DNA from: Prolixibacteraceae bacterium
Lineage (GTDB): Bacteria; Bacteroidota; Bacteroidia; Bacteroidales; Prolixibacteraceae
Length of the DNA: 7,688 bases
Direction: 5' to 3'
Assembly: GCA_016930735.1 (NCBI GenBank)
Contig: JAFGGF010000350.1
Coordinates: forward strand, 1-7,688
Positions 4,159-7,688 of the stretch are shown here, piece by piece (within the stretch, counting starts at the first letter, position 1; the number at the start of each line of letters is the position of its first letter). Below the pieces are notes generated by a model, which saw only the letters and a list, made by a program, of their open reading frames with translations, searched no databases and had not been told where the DNA came from. Position numbers and translations under genes: made by a program.

Positions 4159-6861
4159 ATGGCAAAGCATGTTTATACATTCGGAGCAGGAAACGCAGAA
4201 GGAAAAGCAGACATGAAAAACCTTTTGGGTGGTAAGGGTGCAAACCTTGCTGAAATGAACCTGATTGGAGTACCGGTTCCTCCCGGATTCACTATCACAA
4301 CCGAAGTTTGTACAATGTACAACGAAAATGGACAGCAAGCAACGTTCGATTTAATTAAACCGGAAGTTGAAGCAGCTGTTGCACTTGTTGAAAAATTAAC
4401 CGACACCAAATTTGGCGATAAAGAAAATCCATGCCTAGTTTCAGTACGTTCAGGTGCCAGGGCTTCAATGCCTGGTATGATGGACACTGTCCTTAACCTG
4501 GGTATGAATGAAGATGCTGTTACAGCGATCTCAAAAAAATCAGGAAATCCACGTTTTGCGTGGGATTCATACCGTCGTTTTGTACAGATGTATGGCGATG
4601 TGGTTATGGAAATGAAACCAGCCAGCAAAGAAGAAATTGATCCTTTCGAAGAAATCATTGAAGGATTAAAAGAAGAAAAAGGGATCGAACTGGATACCGA
4701 ATTTACTGCTGAAGACCTCCAGGAATTGGTAAGCCGATTTAAAGCTGCCGTTAAAAAAGTAACAGGAAAAGATTTTCCGGTTGACCCATGGGAACAACTC
4801 TGGGGTGCAGTTGCGGCTGTATTCAATAGCTGGAACAACGACCGTGCTATTCTTTACCGTCGTTTGGAACAAATTCCTGATGAATGGGGAACAGCAGTTA
4901 ACGTACAGGCTATGGTATTCGGTAATATGGGCGAAACCTCAGCTACAGGTGTGGCATTTACCCGCGATGCAGGTACCGGTGAAGATATTTTTAACGGTGA
5001 ATATTTGATTAATGCACAGGGAGAAGATGTTGTTGCCGGTATTCGTACACCTCAGCAAATCACTCTTGAAGGCTCGAAAAGATGGGCTGCTTTACAGGGG
5101 ATCAGTGAGGAAGACAGAGCTACTAAATTCCCGTCGCTGGAAGAAACAATGCCTGAACTTTATGCACAGTTAAATGAAACCCAGCAAAAACTGGAAGATC
5201 ATTACAGCGATATGCAAGACCTTGAATTTACCATTCAGGAAGGTAAATTGTGGTTGTTACAGACCCGTAACGGAAAACGTACCGGAGCAGCAATGGTAAA
5301 GATTGCCGTTGATATGCTGAATGAAGGCCGTATTAGTGAAGCCACAGCTTTAAAAAGAGTAGATGCAGCAAAACTGGATGAATTATTACATCCTGTATTT
5401 GATACAGCTGCAATGAAATCAGCAACAGTCCTTGCAAAAGGATTACCCGCATCTCCGGGAGCAGCTACCGGACAGGTTGTATTTTTTGCCGATGAAGCCA
5501 ACAAATACCCTGAATCAGTTCTGGTACGTGTTGAGACTTCTCCTGAAGACCTTGAAGGTATGCACATTGCAAAAGGTATTTTAACAGCCCGCGGAGGTAT
5601 GACTTCTCACGCTGCAGTTGTTGCACGTGGTATGGGTAAATGTTGTGTTTCCGGTGCCGGTGCAGTAAAAATTAATTATAAAACCCGTGTTATGACCATT
5701 GACGGGAAAGAATTCCTTGAAGGAGACTGGATTTCTCTGAATGGTTCTACCGGTGAAGTTTATGAAGGAAAAGTTGCTACAATGGATCCTGACATGAGTG
5801 GTGATTTCGGAAAAGTTATGGAACTTGCCGACAAATTCACCAAAATGAGCGTTCGTACCAATGCCGATACACCGCATGATGCACAGGTTGCACGTGGCTT
5901 TGGAGCACAGGGAATCGGACTTTGCCGTACTGAGCACATGTTCTTCGAAGGCGAAAGGATTAAAGCCATGCGTGAAATGATCCTTGCAAAAACCGAAGAA
6001 GCACGCCGCAAAGCTTTGGATAAACTTTTGCCTTACCAGCGCGAAGATTTTGAAGGAATCCTGGAAGCAATGGAAGGATACGGAGTTACCATCCGTTTAC
6101 TTGACCCGCCGTTACATGAATTTGTACCTCATGAAGATGCCAACCAGAAAGAAATGGCTGACGAAATGGGAATTTCTGTAGAAGAAGTTAAAGCACTGGT
6201 TGAAGACCTGCATGAATTTAACCCGATGTTGGGACACCGTGGTTGCCGTTTGGGTAATACATATCCTGAAATCACTGAAATGCAGGCCCGCGCCATCATC
6301 GAAGCTGCTGTTAACTTAAAACAAAAAGGAGTTGATGCACGTCCTGAAATTATGGTTCCGCTTATCGGTACCGTAAAAGAATTAAAACTTCAGGCTGACA
6401 TTATCAATGCTACTGCAGCAAAAGTATTTGAAGAAAAAGGAACTACTGTTAATTATATGGTAGGTACCATGATTGAAATTCCTAGGGCTGCGGTTACTGC
6501 CGACCAGGTTGCTGCAGTTGCAGAATTCTTCTCATTCGGAACCAACGACCTTACCCAGATGACTTTCGGTTATTCACGCGACGATGCCGGTAAATTCTTA
6601 CCTATTTACATCGAAAAAGGAATCCTGAAAAACGATCCTTTCCAGGTACTCGACCAGGAAGGTGTTGGCCAGGTAGTTAAAATGGGTGTTGACAAAGGAC
6701 GTAGCGTAAAACCTGATTTAAAAGTAGGTATTTGCGGCGAACACGGAGGTGAACCTTCTTCAGTTAAATTCTGTCACAGGGTAGGAATGAACTATGTTAG
6801 TTGTTCTCCTTACCGTGTACCGATTGCACGCGTTGCTGCCGCTCAGGCAAACATCGAATAA
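4159..6861 (+). CDS. ppdK: Pyruvate, phosphate dikinase (PPDK)
   Basis: A complete 900-residue cytoplasmic enzyme that interconverts pyruvate + ATP + Pi with PEP + AMP + PPi. In anaerobic and gut-type Bacteroidota it can run toward pyruvate as a PPi-dependent glycolytic step, or toward PEP in gluconeogenesis. Order of parts: N-terminal ATP-grasp nucleotide-binding domain (about 1-370, with GGKGANLAEM at 24-33 and VSVRSGARASMPGMMDT at 94-110); swivelling phosphohistidine domain with GGMTSHAAVVARGMG, in which His484 is the phosphate carrier and Thr482 equals the threonine controlled by the plant regulatory protein; C-terminal PEP/pyruvate TIM barrel (about 550-900). By alignment with the Clostridium symbiosum enzyme, Arg590, Arg646, Glu773, Asn796 and the acid/base Cys859 (GICGEHGG) are all present. 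An in-frame stop at 4144-4146 fixes the ATG at 4159; there is no Shine-Dalgarno sequence. The gene is monocistronic, with a long AT-rich leader and a strong terminator. No PPDK regulatory protein gene is nearby. Confidence 0.98.
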   Translation: MAKHVYTFGAGNAEGKADMKNLLGGKGANLAEMNLIGVPVPPGFTITTEVCTMYNENGQQATFDLIKPEVEAAVALVEKLTDTKFGDKENPCLVSVRSGARASMPGMMDTVLNLGMNEDAVTAISKKSGNPRFAWDSYRRFVQMYGDVVMEMKPASKEEIDPFEEIIEGLKEEKGIELDTEFTAEDLQELVSRFKAAVKKVTGKDFPVDPWEQLWGAVAAVFNSWNNDRAILYRRLEQIPDEWGTAVNVQAMVFGNMGETSATGVAFTRDAGTGEDIFNGEYLINAQGEDVVAGIRTPQQITLEGSKRWAALQGISEEDRATKFPSLEETMPELYAQLNETQQKLEDHYSDMQDLEFTIQEGKLWLLQTRNGKRTGAAMVKIAVDMLNEGRISEATALKRVDAAKLDELLHPVFDTAAMKSATVLAKGLPASPGAATGQVVFFADEANKYPESVLVRVETSPEDLEGMHIAKGILTARGGMTSHAAVVARGMGKCCVSGAGAVKINYKTRVMTIDGKEFLEGDWISLNGSTGEVYEGKVATMDPDMSGDFGKVMELADKFTKMSVRTNADTPHDAQVARGFGAQGIGLCRTEHMFFEGERIKAMREMILAKTEEARRKALDKLLPYQREDFEGILEAMEGYGVTIRLLDPPLHEFVPHEDANQKEMADEMGISVEEVKALVEDLHEFNPMLGHRGCRLGNTYPEITEMQARAIIEAAVNLKQKGVDARPEIMVPLIGTVKELKLQADIINATAAKVFEEKGTTVNYMVGTMIEIPRAAVTADQVAAVAEFFSFGTNDLTQMTFGYSRDDAGKFLPIYIEKGILKNDPFQVLDQEGVGQVVKMGVDKGRSVKPDLKVGICGEHGGEPSSVKFCHRVGMNYVSCSPYRVPIARVAAAQANIE

Positions 6862-6883
6862 GATTTAAAATCTCTAATATATT

Positions 6884-6912
6884 GAAGGGCTTTCGAAAGG
6901 AAGCCCTTTTTT
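6884..6912 (+). terminator. Intrinsic terminator of ppdK
   Basis: AAGGGCTT (6885-6892) and AAGCCCTT (6901-6908) form a perfect 8-bp stem with an 8-nt loop, followed by a T-run reaching 6912. It begins 23 bp after the ppdK stop codon. The opposite strand lacks a U-tract after the stem, so it is one-directional. Confidence 0.9.
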
Positions 6913-6924
6913 CAATTAAAACGC

Positions 6925-6932
6925 TACTTTTG
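6925..6932 (+). promoter_or_regulatory. Candidate -7 promoter element for the last gene
   Basis: TACTTTTG is a perfect TAnnTTTG match, placing a start site about 20 nt before the ATG at 6960. The expected -33 position falls in the T-run of the ppdK terminator (6907-6912), so the end of one unit and the start of the next share DNA. Its place directly after a terminator and before a gene makes this the best supported promoter in the window. Confidence 0.6.
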
Positions 6933-6959
6933 TTAAATACAGTACAATAAACCTGAACC

Positions 6960-7688
6960 ATGAAAATTAAATTTTTTCTTTTCCTTGCTATCCTTTTTAT
7001 TGGCTTTATTTCAAATAGCCAGAATATTCTGCCATTTACATGGAAAGTTTCTTTTTTAGATACAGATTCATCCTCTGAAACCAAAGACCGGAAAAGTGTC
7101 AACCTGCTTCTTTCATGGGAACGGCAGGGCTATTCCTGGATGAATGGTTCAGGTACTATGGTTGCCGATTTTGATTTACCTGAATCAGTAACTGACTCTG
7201 ATTACCTGTTGGCTGTAAACCTGCAGTGCGATGTACACAAAATATTAATAAACGGTAATTCAATAAGTGGTTTTATTCAAAATCATTTTTGGAGCGACAG
7301 GGATCAGGAATCAACCTTTACAATTCCTTCAAAATTCCTGAAAAAAGACAAAATAAACAGGATCGAAATAGAAATCAGCAACCTTCAATACACGGGCGGG
7401 CTCAGTCACAACAAAGTTCAGCTTACTCCTGCAAACCAAAAAATCACCGATAATTTAAAAATCATTATTAAACCCGATGACCATGTTTATTCTTCAAGTG
7501 TAGATGTAAAATTTGATATAAAAACAAAAACTTCAGTAAAAGGAAATATCGGACTGCTAATAAAAAATGATTTTTCAGATACCGTATTCATGAAAAGTTT
7601 TAAAGCACAAAAAGGGGAATCAGTAACAATCGTTGATTTGTCGGAAGAAAACCTGCCTCCGGGTTTTTATGAGGTAATTACAGTTGCA
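6960..7688 (+). CDS. Secreted protein with predicted beta-sandwich regions, N-terminal fragment
   Basis: The frame is open for 243 codons to the window edge. An in-frame stop at 6954-6956 makes the ATG at 6960 the start. Residues 1-20 form a signal peptide (Lys2 and Lys4, a hydrophobic core to about residue 17, then SNS before Gln21) with no lipobox cysteine, so export to the periplasm or beyond is likely. Residues about 22-157 alternate strand-like stretches and include KILINGNSISGF (94-105) and NRIEIEISN (133-141), a style common in galactose-binding-like jelly-roll domains of Bacteroidota carbohydrate-active enzymes. Residues about 163-243 (from LKIIIKPDD) look like a second, immunoglobulin-like sandwich ending LPPGFYEVITV. 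Such a tandem often precedes a hydrolase domain, for example an acetylxylan-esterase type, but no catalytic part is in view and the product cannot be named. The presence of the gene is confident; its function is not. Confidence 0.75.
   Translation, partial: MKIKFFLFLAILFIGFISNSQNILPFTWKVSFLDTDSSSETKDRKSVNLLLSWERQGYSWMNGSGTMVADFDLPESVTDSDYLLAVNLQCDVHKILINGNSISGFIQNHFWSDRDQESTFTIPSKFLKKDKINRIEIEISNLQYTGGLSHNKVQLTPANQKITDNLKIIIKPDDHVYSSSVDVKFDIKTKTSVKGNIGLLIKNDFSDTVFMKSFKAQKGESVTIVDLSEENLPPGFYEVITVA

Noticed and set aside
4173..4838. A 221-codon open frame on the strand opposite ppdK
   Set aside because: It is fully antisense to conserved PPDK sequence and shows a Ser/Pro/Phe-rich composition typical of shadow frames, with no domain.
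6797..7102. A 101-codon minus-strand frame crossing the ppdK end and the start of the next gene
   Set aside because: It crosses a strong terminator, a promoter and two well-supported genes, and has no recognisable features.

Overview
The window looks like a chromosomal segment of a Bacteroidota bacterium, probably a Bacteroidales or Marinilabiliales relative. Four things support this: AT-rich intergenic DNA, genes without clear Shine-Dalgarno sequences, several matches to the Bacteroidota -7 promoter element TAnnTTTG, and protein sequences that read as typical for the phylum. It carries core housekeeping and stress genes rather than an accessory island. I saw no insertion sequence, CRISPR array, tRNA, rRNA, integrase or phage gene.

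Layout. The left edge (1-113, minus) is the start of gcvT, the T protein of the glycine cleavage system, and it runs off the window. After a 181-bp divergent gap comes a plus-strand pair: a free-standing histidine phosphotransfer (HPt) protein (295-648), then, 14 bp later, a three-helix PQ-loop/SemiSWEET-type membrane protein (663-950). This pair converges on clpB (947-3535, minus), a full-length Hsp100 disaggregase. The two stop codons overlap inside the palindrome TTAA.

The 623-bp gap between the divergent clpB and ppdK genes is the least ordinary part. It holds a 15-bp perfect inverted repeat near the clpB promoter region, a candidate minus-strand small RNA of about 95 nt (a consensus -7 element, then an intrinsic terminator that pairs fully only on the minus strand), a cluster of GTTAAC-like words at near-helical spacing, and a long AT-rich leader ahead of ppdK.

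ppdK (4159-6861, plus) is a complete pyruvate phosphate dikinase with all the expected catalytic residues. A strong intrinsic terminator follows it. A consensus promoter just after that terminator drives the last gene (6960-7688, plus), the N-terminal 243 residues of a secreted protein with predicted beta-sandwich regions and no firm family assignment.

The genes do not form a single pathway. GcvT and PPDK both belong to central C1/C3 metabolism and ClpB serves protein quality control, so the neighbourhood appears to be independent transcription units. I found no convincing previously undescribed system among the proteins. The candidate small RNA and the phased repeats between clpB and ppdK are the best leads.
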